From contig NHBT01000012.1 in NCBI GenBank assembly GCA_002167805.1, forward strand, positions 60,469-72,938: a stretch of DNA of 12,470 bases, read 5' to 3'. The notes under the pieces are model-generated. The model did not search any database and was not told the origin of the DNA. It was given only the letters and a program-made list of their open reading frames with translations. This DNA is from Owenweeksia sp. TMED14 (GTDB lineage: Bacteria > Bacteroidota > Bacteroidia > Flavobacteriales > Schleiferiaceae). Below are positions 1-7,617 of the stretch, piece by piece. Each line of letters starts with the position of its first letter. Positions within the stretch are counted from its first letter, which is position 1. The position numbers and the translations under genes are program-made.

Positions 1-485
1 GGCCCGAAAAAAAATATTACAAAAAAATCACCCCATGCCTTATAACCATATGATGAGCCAAGAGTATAATCTCTAGCAGCCCAAATTGCAACTAAGCCTA
101 CAAATGAAAAAAACAAGAAAATTTGTATTGGCTCATTAAAGCCAAAAGAACCAAAATAAGATGTCAAAACCGTTAAAAATATAGATCCTAATATTGATAA
201 TCGAATCGCAATTTTCATTTGATTTGAAGAAATATTTCCTGATGAAACTGAACGCGCCTCCGCTCCTTTCGAACGTTTTGAGTCAACACCACTAATAAAG
301 TCCCCATAATCATTTGATAGGTTAGATAAAACTTGATATGAACTCGCAGTCAAAAACATTAAAATAAGAGTCACGAAACTGAAAGAGCCTCTGTCTGCAG
401 AGATTAATGAGCCCAATAATATACACGCAAGAGCAAGGGGTAAAGTCCTTAACCTAAATGCAGAAATCCAAGAACGAAGTTTCAA
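1..485 (-). CDS. menA: 1,4-dihydroxy-2-naphthoate prenyltransferase MenA (partial, 3' end outside window)
   Basis: MenA is an integral membrane prenyltransferase that attaches the polyprenyl chain to DHNA, giving demethylmenaquinone. I translated 161 codons by hand; the frame is open to the window edge, so only the N-terminal half is present. Visible are the family N-terminus ([15 protein letters not shown], near residues 6-20), a first hydrophobic helix, and the Asp-rich prenyl-diphosphate/Mg site ([14 protein letters not shown], about residues 57-70) followed by R-S-V-S-SG. A second hydrophobic stretch follows, then the conserved DYTLG...[11 protein letters not shown] segment near the edge. 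The start is TTG at 485-483, overlapping the menB stop as TTGA. The first in-frame ATG comes only about 40 codons later, inside conserved sequence, and would remove the first helix. It is the last visible gene of the men operon and is probably translationally coupled to menB. Family identity is confident; the start is good inference. Confidence 0.93.
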   Translation of the reverse strand, partial: MKLRSWISAFRLRTLPLALACILLGSLISADRGSFSFVTLILMFLTASSYQVLSNLSNDYGDFISGVDSKRSKGAEARSVSSGNISSNQMKIAIRLSILGSIFLTVLTSYFGSFGFNEPIQIFLFFSFVGLVAIWAARDYTLGSSYGYKAWGDFFVIFFFG

Positions 486-1297
486 GGGAATGTGGGAAAT
501 TTATCGAAATCTGGATCTCTTTTTTCGAGAAAAGCATTTTTTCCTTCCTGAGCTTCATCCATCAAATAGTACATTAGGGTGGCATCTCCAGCAAATTCCA
601 TCAATCCTCTTTGACCGTCAAGTTCTGCATTTAGACCTCTTTTTATCATTCTCAATGCCATAGGGGAACGCATCATAATCATCTCGCACCATTCAATCAC
701 TTTATCCTCAAGCTTATTCTGGGGGACGACACAATTTACCATACCCATATCAAGGGCTTCCTCTGCATTATATTGCTTGCACAAAAACCAAATTTCACGG
801 GCCTTTTTTTGTCCAACATGACGAGCTAGGTAAGAACTACCAAAACCGGCGTCAAAGCTCCCTACTTTCGGCCCTGTTTGACCAAATTTTGCGTTTTCAG
901 AAGCGATAGTCAAGTCACATACGACATGTAATACATGGCCTCCGCCTATGGCGTAACCATTGACCATAGCTATCACAGGTTTTGGAATCTCCCTGATTCT
1001 TTTATGCAGGTCAAGAACATTCAACCTTGGCACACCATCTTCTCCAACATATCCTCCGACACCTTTTACATTTTGATCTCCTCCCGAACAAAAGGATTTA
1101 TCTCCCTCGCCCGTTAGAACAATGACTCTAATATCTGCTTTTTCCCTACAAATGTCAAAAGCCTCAATCATTTGATTATTTGTTTCTGGACGAAAAGCAT
1201 TATATACATCAGGGCGATTGATGGTAATTTTTGCTACTCCGTTAAACGCCTCAAACTTAATATCTGAGTATTCTTTTATTGGTATCCATGTCCTCAT
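482..1297 (-). CDS. menB: 1,4-dihydroxy-2-naphthoyl-CoA synthase MenB
   Basis: MenB is a cytoplasmic crotonase-fold enzyme that closes the ring of o-succinylbenzoyl-CoA to give DHNA-CoA. The protein has 271 aa (E. coli 285). Seen are the oxyanion-hole/CoA motif FCSGGDQ (69-75), [17 protein letters not shown] (113-129), and [12 protein letters not shown] (140-151). By alignment from memory, G142, D149, Y83 and Y244 correspond to E. coli MenB G156, D163, Y97 and Y258. All keep a constant offset of 14, so the active site looks intact. Gly in the QTGP motif is the mark of the bicarbonate-dependent MenB class. The C-terminal [10 protein letters not shown] matches the family tail. The ATG at 1297 is 13 nt after the menD stop, and the TGA stop overlaps the menA TTG start. 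SGGDQ with GSFDAG separates it from general enoyl-CoA hydratases. Confidence 0.97.
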   Translation of the reverse strand: MRTWIPIKEYSDIKFEAFNGVAKITINRPDVYNAFRPETNNQMIEAFDICREKADIRVIVLTGEGDKSFCSGGDQNVKGVGGYVGEDGVPRLNVLDLHKRIREIPKPVIAMVNGYAIGGGHVLHVVCDLTIASENAKFGQTGPKVGSFDAGFGSSYLARHVGQKKAREIWFLCKQYNAEEALDMGMVNCVVPQNKLEDKVIEWCEMIMMRSPMALRMIKRGLNAELDGQRGLMEFAGDATLMYYLMDEAQEGKNAFLEKRDPDFDKFPTFP

Positions 1298-1310
1298 AAT
1301 TGTCTATCGT

Positions 1311-2909
1311 TTATTTAAATCTGCTATTCCACATTTTGTCATTCGTCGAAGAATCAGTTATTACTTCTAAAACACTTGAATTTGGCGATTCAATGAATTT
1401 CTTCCAAACAATTTCCCATTGGTCAATTTTTGAAACATAAAAATATTCTAAACCAGTGTAAGAAACCAAGTTTTCAATACTACGATTATGCTTATAACTC
1501 AGGTGAGTTTCAAATATATCCGAATCAATAGCCTTTGGAAGGCGTCGAAAGATATCTCCCCCGTGATTATTTAAAACTACCACCTTGAGTCCAGGAGAAA
1601 CATGATTATTTAAAAATGCATTACTATCGTAAAAAAATGCTAAATCTCCAGTAATCAAGAGCGTCCGTTTTCCAGATATCCATGCAGATCCAACAGCAGT
1701 AGATGAGCAACCATCTATTCCGCTTGTTCCTCTATTAGAGTAATGAGTTTGGCCCTTCTGATTCCAACCGCCAGAGGACCATGAGTGAATACCATATCTG
1801 ACAGAAGACGAATTTGCCCAATGTATGTCCCAATTTTTCAATCCATATTTTGAAATCTTTTCATTTACCCACAAATCTGACCATTGATCAGTTTCCTTAT
1901 AAAGTCTTGGGGACCAATTTTTTAACCAAGCAGCGTCTAGTTTAGGTATGGAATCAAATAAATATTTCAAACCTTTTTTGGAGGCTAACTCGAGAGTAAA
2001 TTTTAAATTCCCAAACATATCTGGATGCGGTGATGAGGGACCGATGTGCATATGTTGAATACCATTTAAACGATTTTTGGATTTTTTTGATATCCATGCT
2101 CCTCCGACAGTAACCACAGCATCAAAAGGAATTTGAGTATTATCCATTAAGACATCATCGAGGCTGATTGCGTTTAGATTAGATAATTGACTTAAATGCT
2201 CTGCCACGACAAGCCAACCTTTAAATCTAAAATTCACTACGATATCATCTATTTTTCCCCATTCTGGATTCCATTGTCCAACAATTAAAACTGGATGTTT
2301 AGCCTTTGAAATCCAATCCGGAATTTTTAAAAATTCCTTATTTACAAGCTTTACTCTTGAAATTCTTTCAAAGGAAGAAATATTCAATGATACCGATGCT
2401 TCATATAAAGGCTCTTTTATCGGAACATTAATGTGAACTGGCCCATCCTTCAAGAAAGAGAGAGAGTTGCATATTTTATCTGTATTATATTGTATTGATT
2501 TTTCTGGATTTAGAAGAGATGAAGCTCTTAAATGTCCTTCATATATATTTTCTTGTCTTATTGATTGACCATGGCCATTATCAATCAAGTTTTTTGGACG
2601 ATCTGCTGTTATCACTAAAAGGGGAACTCGCTGATAGAAAGCCTCTGCTACAGCTGGTGCATAATTAAGAGCTGCGGTTCCGCTAGTACAAACTAAAATA
2701 ACCGGCTTTCCCGATCTTATTGATGTACCCAAAGCAAAATATCCAGCGCTTCTCTCATCAAGTATTATAGCATTAGGGCATTTTAAAGATGAAAAAGCAT
2801 GAAGTAAAGGGGCATTACGACTTCCTGGAGAAGATATCCAAGCAGAAAAACTTATCTCTTGAAGCAAAATCCCTATAGCAGCTGAGAGGGGCTGAAAATC
2901 TTGCGGCAT
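1311..2909 (-). CDS. menD: 2-succinyl-5-enolpyruvyl-6-hydroxy-3-cyclohexene-1-carboxylate synthase MenD
   Basis: MenD is a thiamine-diphosphate enzyme that joins isochorismate and 2-oxoglutarate to give SEPHCHC. The protein has 532 aa (E. coli 556). Seen are SPGSR (27-31), the catalytic ThDP-activating Glu (E52 in DERSAGYFALG), TSGTAALN, TADRP and QSIRQ in the N-terminal domain. The C-terminal ThDP domain shows SSSVR, NRGTSGIDG (about 391-399), GDLAFFYDSN (about 421-430) and NNHGGDIF (about 447-454), which form the GD...NN cofactor/Mg motif. A GTG at 2963 would add 18 residues overlapping the end of menF. I prefer ATG 2909, because it shares one base with the menF stop (TGATG), a typical coupled arrangement, and gives the family N-terminus. 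It sits between menF and menB, as the pathway predicts. Confidence 0.95.
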   Translation of the reverse strand: MPQDFQPLSAAIGILLQEISFSAWISSPGSRNAPLLHAFSSLKCPNAIILDERSAGYFALGTSIRSGKPVILVCTSGTAALNYAPAVAEAFYQRVPLLVITADRPKNLIDNGHGQSIRQENIYEGHLRASSLLNPEKSIQYNTDKICNSLSFLKDGPVHINVPIKEPLYEASVSLNISSFERISRVKLVNKEFLKIPDWISKAKHPVLIVGQWNPEWGKIDDIVVNFRFKGWLVVAEHLSQLSNLNAISLDDVLMDNTQIPFDAVVTVGGAWISKKSKNRLNGIQHMHIGPSSPHPDMFGNLKFTLELASKKGLKYLFDSIPKLDAAWLKNWSPRLYKETDQWSDLWVNEKISKYGLKNWDIHWANSSSVRYGIHSWSSGGWNQKGQTHYSNRGTSGIDGCSSTAVGSAWISGKRTLLITGDLAFFYDSNAFLNNHVSPGLKVVVLNNHGGDIFRRLPKAIDSDIFETHLSYKHNRSIENLVSYTGLEYFYVSKIDQWEIVWKKFIESPNSSVLEVITDSSTNDKMWNSRFK

Positions 2910-3880
2910 CACTCTGTTATAACGCGATGAAGCGTTTTTAGTTTTTCCTCTGTTTCGTTCCACTCATCTTCAGGCTTTGACTTGGGTGTTATTCCAGCTC
3001 CAGCATATGATAAAATTCCATTATTACCTAGTTCCATACATCTAAGATTCACATAGAATATTGACCGAGTCTGTTTTTGCCATCCAAAATATCCAGAATA
3101 AAAAGAACGATTATAGTTTTCGTGCTGAAGTATAAATGCTTTTGATTGAGCTCTAGGTAATCCGCCTACAGCCGGCGTTGGGTGTAATGATCTTGCTGTT
3201 TTTAAAGCATTCTTTAATGGATGAAAAGCTTCTATTAATGAGCACAAGTGTTCAACCGGACCCGCAGCTAAGGTTTTTGGATCTCCAATATTAATATTCT
3301 GACAACCTAAAGCATCTAACATTTGAACAATATCTCGAGTAACTAGCTGTTGCTCTTCTTCTTCTTTAATTCCCCATTTACCATCATAATTTATTGGTCT
3401 AGTGGCCGCGAGGCTCATCGTTCTGAAGTGATTTCCATTGAGTTCCATTAAGCATTCAGGTGTAGCTCCAATCCATAAAGTAAAACCATCTATCAAAATC
3501 ATATAAATAGAGGCCAGTGGGTATTGGTCGCATAGCTTGTTAAACATCTCAACTGGAGATGCCGAACCCAATTTATGTGCTTTCGTTCGCGATAAAACCA
3601 CCTTCTCAAGAGCATTATTTTTGCATGAGCTCAAAGCTTTTTGGACTAATTTTAAATAATCACTTTTGGAATGTGAATCATTCATATTAATTTTTGGTAA
3701 ACTAGTTAGTTTTAAATTAGATTTTACCCATTTATCACAATTTTTAATTATCGTCTCAGAGATTGATAATTGAATCAATTGCCCATCAAATGGAGCAAAA
3801 TAAAAATCACCATCATTTTTTTCTCTTAAAGAGAATACGATTGATTTTTTTCCAGGCTCACGTATCCAGGCAAATGACAT
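2909..3880 (-). CDS. menF: isochorismate synthase MenF
   Basis: MenF is the chorismate-binding enzyme that converts chorismate to isochorismate, the committed step of classical menaquinone synthesis. The protein has 323 aa, shorter than E. coli MenF (431) or EntC (391). The missing part is the variable N-terminal region; the catalytic core is complete. Seen are LEKVVLSR (91-98), with K93 matching the EntC general base K147, and IGATPECL (137-144), with E142 matching EntC E197. Also visible are the SLAATRP loop, AGPVEHLCS, the HPTPAVGG-LPR signature, and the C-terminal FYVNLRCMEL...YAGAGITPKSKPEDEWNET metal/substrate segment. HPTPAVGG and the genes around it favour isochorismate synthase over anthranilate or aminodeoxychorismate synthase (TrpE/PabB). 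The ATG lies 7 nt after the menI stop and its TGA overlaps the menD ATG. A siderophore EntC role is unlikely because no ent genes are present. Confidence 0.95.
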   Translation of the reverse strand: MSFAWIREPGKKSIVFSLREKNDGDFYFAPFDGQLIQLSISETIIKNCDKWVKSNLKLTSLPKINMNDSHSKSDYLKLVQKALSSCKNNALEKVVLSRTKAHKLGSASPVEMFNKLCDQYPLASIYMILIDGFTLWIGATPECLMELNGNHFRTMSLAATRPINYDGKWGIKEEEEQQLVTRDIVQMLDALGCQNINIGDPKTLAAGPVEHLCSLIEAFHPLKNALKTARSLHPTPAVGGLPRAQSKAFILQHENYNRSFYSGYFGWQKQTRSIFYVNLRCMELGNNGILSYAGAGITPKSKPEDEWNETEEKLKTLHRVITE

Positions 3881-3887
3881 TAGAATT

Positions 3888-4319
3888 CTATTTGTTTCTT
3901 TTTTTTCTTGAAATAATCACATTGGTCATCTTTACAAATGAAATAAGTTTCTCATCATCATCCGTTACTCTAATTTCGAGGACATGACTACTTCTTCCTT
4001 TATGCAGAAATTTTGCTTCAGCGTAGACATAGCCACCTGATATACTTTTCAAATGATTAGCTGCAATTTCCTGCCCCACAGCAATATATTCACTTGGATT
4101 ATCAATAAAAACATTAGAGGCAGCACTACCTATTGTCTCTGCCAAAGAAAGGGTTGCTCCTCCATGAAGAATTCCAGCAGGCTGAAGATGTTTAGGGCTA
4201 ACTGGCATCTTTCCTCGAAGAATATCTTTATCCATGCTGGTATATTGAATATCTAATGTTTCCATTAGTGTACCTGAACGTTTTTGATTCATGGTATCAA
4301 TAATTTGTTGATTTGTCAT
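3888..4319 (-). CDS. menI: hotdog-fold thioesterase, probable DHNA-CoA thioesterase MenI
   Basis: This is a single hotdog domain of 143 aa, about the length of E. coli MenI/YdiI (136). Members hydrolyse acyl-CoA thioesters; MenI releases free 1,4-dihydroxy-2-naphthoate from DHNA-CoA between MenB and MenA. Seen is QPAGILHGGATLSLAETIGS. Q46, H52 and E61 line up, at a constant offset of 2, with YdiI Q48, H54 and catalytic E63. Further on are a conserved INANHL-like segment (IAANHLKS) and a basic HKGRSSHV stretch. An upstream TTG (4358) and an ATG (4334) are in frame. ATG 4319 is preferred because it gives the family length and the others run into the thrS promoter. It is the first gene of the men operon. 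The assignment as MenI is inference from motifs and context; EntH or PaaI-like activity on other CoA esters is the alternative. Confidence 0.85.
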   Translation of the reverse strand: MTNQQIIDTMNQKRSGTLMETLDIQYTSMDKDILRGKMPVSPKHLQPAGILHGGATLSLAETIGSAASNVFIDNPSEYIAVGQEIAANHLKSISGGYVYAEAKFLHKGRSSHVLEIRVTDDDEKLISFVKMTNVIISRKKRNK

Positions 4320-4320
4320 C

Positions 4321-4350
4321 TTGCAAAGATACATGAAGGCATTACCTTTG
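4321..4350 (+). promoter_or_regulatory. predicted Bacteroidota-type promoter for thrS operon
   Basis: TTG at 4321-4323 and an exact TAnnTTTG match (TACCTTTG, 4343-4350) are separated by 19 nt, the spacing described for Bacteroidota -33/-7 promoters. Transcription would begin near 4354, giving a leader of about 25 nt before the thrS ATG. That is too short for a T-box or riboswitch. It overlaps the predicted menI promoter on the other strand. Confidence 0.6.
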
Positions 4351-4359
4351 TATTTCAAA
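4324..4359 (-). promoter_or_regulatory. predicted promoter for the men operon
   Basis: On the minus strand TATCTTTG (4331-4324) is an exact TAnnTTTG box. A TTTG (4359-4356) lies 24 nt upstream of it, slightly longer than the usual 17-23 nt. If the box is centred near -7, transcription starts at about 4320, essentially on the preferred menI ATG (4319), implying a leaderless mRNA. The box lies inside the spacer of the thrS promoter. The long spacing makes this weaker than the thrS promoter. Confidence 0.4.
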
Positions 4360-4378
4360 CTTCATTTGTAAAGAAGCT

Positions 4379-6316
4379 ATGATAGATATTACTTTTCCAG
4401 ACGGCAGTGTTCGCAATTACCAAAAAGGCACATCAGCTAAAAACATTGCTGAATCAATTTCTCAAGGTCTGGCAAGAAACGCTCTTACTGCAAAATGGAA
4501 TGATCAAACCATAGAGCTTAATGACCCAATAAATGAATCGGGTAAATTAGAATTTTTTACTTGGGAAGATTCTGAAGGGAAAAGTGCATTCTGGCACTCA
4601 AGCGCTCATGTCTTAGCTCAGGGAATTATGCATTTTTATCCAGACGCCTTACTAACTATTGGTCCATCTATCGAGAACGGATTTTACTATGATGTAGACT
4701 TTGGCGATGAGGACTTCGGAGAAAAGGATTTTAAAAGATTAGAGGATAAAATGATCGAATTTGCGAGGCAAAAGCACAAATTCAAAATGAGATCAGTTTC
4801 CAAAAAAGATGCTTTAAGTTTATTTAAAAAAAATCCTTTTAAAACTGAACTTATCAAGAACTTAGAGGATGGCTCTATCACTTTTTGCGATCACTCAGAC
4901 TTCACTGATTTATGTCGAGGGGGACATATTCCCAATACAGGACTATTGAAAAGCTTTAAAATTATGAGTGTTGCAGGTGCATATTGGAGAGGAGATGAGA
5001 ATAAACCTCAACTTTCTAGAGTTTACGGGATTTCTTTCCCTAAGCATTCTATGTTAGTTAAGCACCTAGAAATGCTGGAAGAAGCAAAAAAAAGAGATCA
5101 TAGAAAACTTGGAAAAGAGTTAGAACTTTTTACTTTTTCTCAAACAGTAGGTCTAGGTCTACCTCTATGGTTGCCAAAAGGAGCATCATTGAGAGAGCGT
5201 CTCGAAAACTTTCTCAAAAAAGTTCAATCCAAAGCTGGGTATTCTGGTGTAATAACTCCCCACATTGGAAATAAGGAACTTTATGTTTGCTCTGGTCATT
5301 ATGACAAGTATGGTAAGGACAGCTTTCAACCAATAACGACACCCTCAGATGGCGAGGAGTACCTCTTAAAACCCATGAATTGCCCTCACCATTGTGAAAT
5401 ATATAAATCCTCACCCAGGTCATATAGAGATCTTCCAATTAGATTTGCTGAGTTTGGAACCGTCTACAGATTTGAACAGAGTGGCGAACTTCATGGGCTA
5501 ACCCGAGTTCGAGGATTTACTCAGGACGATGCACATATATTTTGCGCTCCTGAACAATTACAATCAGAATTTGAAAAAGTTATAGATCTAGTCCTTTACA
5601 TTTTTAAAACACTTGATTTTAAAAAATTCAATGCTCAGATTAGCCTTAGAGATCCAGAAAGTCCGGAGAAATATATCGGATCTTCTGAAAATTGGGATAA
5701 AGCAGAAGCTGCAATAATAGATAGCTCAAATAAAAAAGGAATTCAAACAAATATTGAATACGGTGAAGCCGCATTTTACGGACCCAAATTAGATTTTATG
5801 GTAAATGATGCCCTGGGGCGATCTTGGCAATTAGGAACTATTCAAGTCGATTATAATTTACCGGAAAGATTTGATTTAACCTATAAAGGGTCCGATAATA
5901 ATCAACATCGGCCAGTTATGATTCACCGTGCCCCTTTCGGTTCAATGGAACGTTTTGTTGCTGTTTTACTTGAACATTGTGCTGGGAATTTCCCTTTATG
6001 GCTGACGCCGGATCAAGTTTCTATACTTCCAATATCTGAGAAATTCCATCACTATGCCGAAGAGGTTGCCAGTCTGTTAGAAATGTCCGATATTCGCGCC
6101 CTTATTGACGATAGGAATGAAAAAATTGGAAGAAAGATTCGAGACTCAGAAATCAAGAAAATTCCTTTCATGATTATCATTGGTGAAAAAGAGGTTAAAG
6201 AACAAGTCTTATCGATTCGTCGCCATGGACATGGAGATATTGGTACTCTTAAAATTGATGAGTTCTGCAAGCTAGTGCAAGAAGAGGTTGAAAATGCTTT
6301 AAATGCCTTTGAATAA
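4379..6316 (+). CDS. thrS: threonine--tRNA ligase ThrS
   Basis: ThrS charges tRNA-Thr with threonine in the cytoplasm and hydrolyses mischarged Ser-tRNA-Thr. It is full length at 645 aa (E. coli 642). In order it has a TGS domain (about 1-62), then the N2 editing domain with HSSAH (H73, H77) and CRGGH (C179, H183) at the positions of the known editing residues. The class II catalytic core follows, with KPMNCPHH (Zn ligand C335), motif 2 around [22 protein letters not shown], the second Zn ligand H386 (DDAHIF), and motif 3 [12 protein letters not shown] carrying the third ligand H516. A C-terminal anticodon-binding domain starts near WLTPDQV. It is the first gene of thrS-infC-rpmI-rplT and diverges from menI. 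The ATG 4379 start gives the expected TGS N-terminus ([10 protein letters not shown]). Confidence 0.97.
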   Translation: MIDITFPDGSVRNYQKGTSAKNIAESISQGLARNALTAKWNDQTIELNDPINESGKLEFFTWEDSEGKSAFWHSSAHVLAQGIMHFYPDALLTIGPSIENGFYYDVDFGDEDFGEKDFKRLEDKMIEFARQKHKFKMRSVSKKDALSLFKKNPFKTELIKNLEDGSITFCDHSDFTDLCRGGHIPNTGLLKSFKIMSVAGAYWRGDENKPQLSRVYGISFPKHSMLVKHLEMLEEAKKRDHRKLGKELELFTFSQTVGLGLPLWLPKGASLRERLENFLKKVQSKAGYSGVITPHIGNKELYVCSGHYDKYGKDSFQPITTPSDGEEYLLKPMNCPHHCEIYKSSPRSYRDLPIRFAEFGTVYRFEQSGELHGLTRVRGFTQDDAHIFCAPEQLQSEFEKVIDLVLYIFKTLDFKKFNAQISLRDPESPEKYIGSSENWDKAEAAIIDSSNKKGIQTNIEYGEAAFYGPKLDFMVNDALGRSWQLGTIQVDYNLPERFDLTYKGSDNNQHRPVMIHRAPFGSMERFVAVLLEHCAGNFPLWLTPDQVSILPISEKFHHYAEEVASLLEMSDIRALIDDRNEKIGRKIRDSEIKKIPFMIIIGEKEVKEQVLSIRRHGHGDIGTLKIDEFCKLVQEEVENALNAFE

Positions 6317-6353
6317 AAAGAATAGTGAAATTAGTAATTAAAAATATAAAACC

Positions 6354-6911
6354 CTGAACAAGCCCTACCGAGGACATGGTAATAACCGCCATGTCAAACC
6401 TGAAAATCCTCACAAGATTAATGAAGCAATTCGCATTCCGAGTGTTAGATTAATCTTAGAAGGAAAAGAACCGATTGTAGTTACATCTGAAAAAGCGCTT
6501 TCAATGGCTCAAGATTTAGGATTAGACCTTGTATTAATAGCAGAAAGAGCGGACCCTCCAGTATGTAAAATAATTGATTACAAGAAGTTTCTTTACGATC
6601 AGAAAAAAAAGCAGAAAGAAATTGCCTCCAAAGCAATGAAAGTTGTAGTAAAAGAAATCCGCTTTGGGCCTCAGACAGATAACCACGATTATGAATTTAA
6701 ACTGAAGCACGCAAGAAAATTTCTCGAAGATGGAGCAAAACTCAAATCTTTTGTTTTCTTTCGAGGAAGATCAATCATATACAAAGAGCAAGGAGAACTG
6801 CTATTGCTTCGTCTCGCACAAGATGTATCTGACATCGGTAAAGTTGAGGCTTTACCACATCTTGAAGGAAAAAAGATGTTTATTCTCATTGCACCATTGA
6901 AAAAGAAATAA
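6354..6911 (+). CDS. infC: translation initiation factor IF-3 with a non-AUG start
   Basis: IF-3 binds the 30S subunit, keeps it from 50S and checks start codon and initiator tRNA. The N-terminal domain is clear (HKINEAIR...VRLI...LGLDLV), then [22 protein letters not shown] leading into the linker helix. The C-terminal domain carries [30 protein letters not shown] and a basic tail ending PLKKK. The first in-frame ATG (6504) would delete most of the N-terminal domain. The frame stays open upstream to a TAA at 6339-6341 and contains no ATG, GTG or TTG. The start must therefore be CTG 6354 (185 aa, used here) or ATA 6345 (188 aa); E. coli IF-3 has 180 aa and starts at AUU. Such codons are rejected by IF-3 itself, which implies autoregulation. 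It lies 37 nt after thrS and 35 nt before rpmI. Confidence 0.93.
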   Translation: MNKPYRGHGNNRHVKPENPHKINEAIRIPSVRLILEGKEPIVVTSEKALSMAQDLGLDLVLIAERADPPVCKIIDYKKFLYDQKKKQKEIASKAMKVVVKEIRFGPQTDNHDYEFKLKHARKFLEDGAKLKSFVFFRGRSIIYKEQGELLLLRLAQDVSDIGKVEALPHLEGKKMFILIAPLKKK

Positions 6912-6946
6912 TAATATTAACTTCGCAAACCAAATTTCAAGGAATT

Positions 6947-7141
6947 ATGCCAAAGATGAAAACAAAGTCCAGTGCTAAAAAGCGTTTTAAACTCACTGGA
7001 ACTGGTCAAATCAAACGAAAGCATGCTTTCAAAAGTCATATTTTGACAAAAAAAGCAACAGATCGAAAGCGTCGTTTAACCCAATCGACATTGGTTCACT
7101 CTTCAGATGTGAAATCAATCAAGGAACAGTTGGTTCTGTAA
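6947..7141 (+). CDS. rpmI: 50S ribosomal protein bL35
   Basis: A small, very basic ribosomal protein of the large subunit. The 64 aa length matches the family (about 64-66). Seen are the N-terminal [20 protein letters not shown] signature and the K/R-rich core with [11 protein letters not shown] and KRRL. It lies 35 nt after infC and 79 nt before rplT, the usual gene order. The ATG start is unambiguous. Confidence 0.97.
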   Translation: MPKMKTKSSAKKRFKLTGTGQIKRKHAFKSHILTKKATDRKRRLTQSTLVHSSDVKSIKEQLVL

Positions 7142-7162
7142 CCCTTTAGTTTAATAATAACC

Positions 7163-7219
7163 ATGCGTAAGCGCTTCCAAAGAGAGTATTTTGCTCCGCG
7201 CCACCAAAAATTAATTTAA
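7163..7219 (+). other. rpmI-rplT spacer with an 18-codon basic ORF (function unproven)
   Basis: The 79-nt spacer holds an ATG-TAA ORF of 18 codons, [18 protein letters not shown]. Its TAA (7217-7219) lies one base before the rplT ATG. A weak hairpin is possible: GCGC 7171-7174 with 7198-7201, enclosing CAAA 7178-7181 with TTTG 7190-7193. The stretch is GC-richer than the surrounding sequence. It could be a translated leader coupled to rplT, part of an L20 feedback site, or chance. There is no homology evidence. Confidence 0.25.
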
Positions 7220-7220
7220 T

Positions 7221-7565
7221 ATGCCACGTTCAGTAAATAATGTAGCCTCAAAAGCTCGAAGAAAAAAAATAATGAAAATGGCCAAAGGTTACTTTGGTCG
7301 AAGAAAAAACGTTTGGACTGTTGCCAAAAATGCCGTTGAAAAAGGCCTTCAATACGCCTACAGAGACCGACGTAACAAAAAAAGAAATTTTCGTGCTCAT
7401 TGGATTACTAGGATTAATGCCGGTGCAAGGAATCATGGACTATCCTACAGTCAATTAATAGGAAAATTACACTCGAATAATATCGAATTAAATCGAAAAG
7501 TTCTCGCGGACCTGGCAATGAATCACCCGGAAGCATTCAAAAAAATTGTCGAAAAAGTCAAATAA
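7221..7565 (+). CDS. rplT: 50S ribosomal protein bL20
   Basis: bL20 binds 23S rRNA and is needed early in 50S assembly. In E. coli and Bacillus it represses its own operon by binding mRNA. The 114 aa length is normal for the family (about 114-118). Seen are the start [60 protein letters not shown], and the C-terminal rRNA-binding domain with [17 protein letters not shown]. It is the last gene of the operon; a strong terminator starts 25 nt downstream. No frameshift or odd residue was seen. Confidence 0.97.
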   Translation: MPRSVNNVASKARRKKIMKMAKGYFGRRKNVWTVAKNAVEKGLQYAYRDRRNKKRNFRAHWITRINAGARNHGLSYSQLIGKLHSNNIELNRKVLADLAMNHPEAFKKIVEKVK

Positions 7566-7590
7566 TCTTATACTTAAGACATATGTTTAG

Positions 7591-7616
7591 AAAGCCAGTA
7601 TCAACTGGCTTTTTTT
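7591..7616 (+). terminator. Rho-independent terminator of thrS-infC-rpmI-rplT
   Basis: A perfect 9-bp stem, AAAGCCAGT (7591-7599) with ACTGGCTTT (7604-7612), has loop ATCA and a T run from 7610 to 7616. It sits in the 52-nt gap between convergent rplT and the ABC ATPase gene. On the minus strand the stem is followed by only three Ts, so termination in that direction would be weak. Confidence 0.9.
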
Positions 7617-7617
7617 A

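Noticed and set aside
2910..2963. GTG start giving menD 18 extra N-terminal residues
   Set aside because: The added stretch overlaps menF and is basic and unlike the MenD N-terminus; ATG 2909 overlaps the menF stop as TGATG and fits the family.
2909..3880. menF as a truncated gene
   Set aside because: It is short, but every catalytic motif is present and only the variable N-terminal part is reduced.
4320..4358. TTG start giving menI 13 extra residues
   Set aside because: It would lie over the thrS promoter and exceed the family length; ATG 4319 aligns with MenI/YdiI.
6376..6453. ATG at 6376 in another frame as the infC start with a frameshift
   Set aside because: That frame reaches a stop at 6451-6453 and encodes nothing IF-3-like, whereas the CTG/ATA frame carries the conserved KINEAIR segment without interruption.
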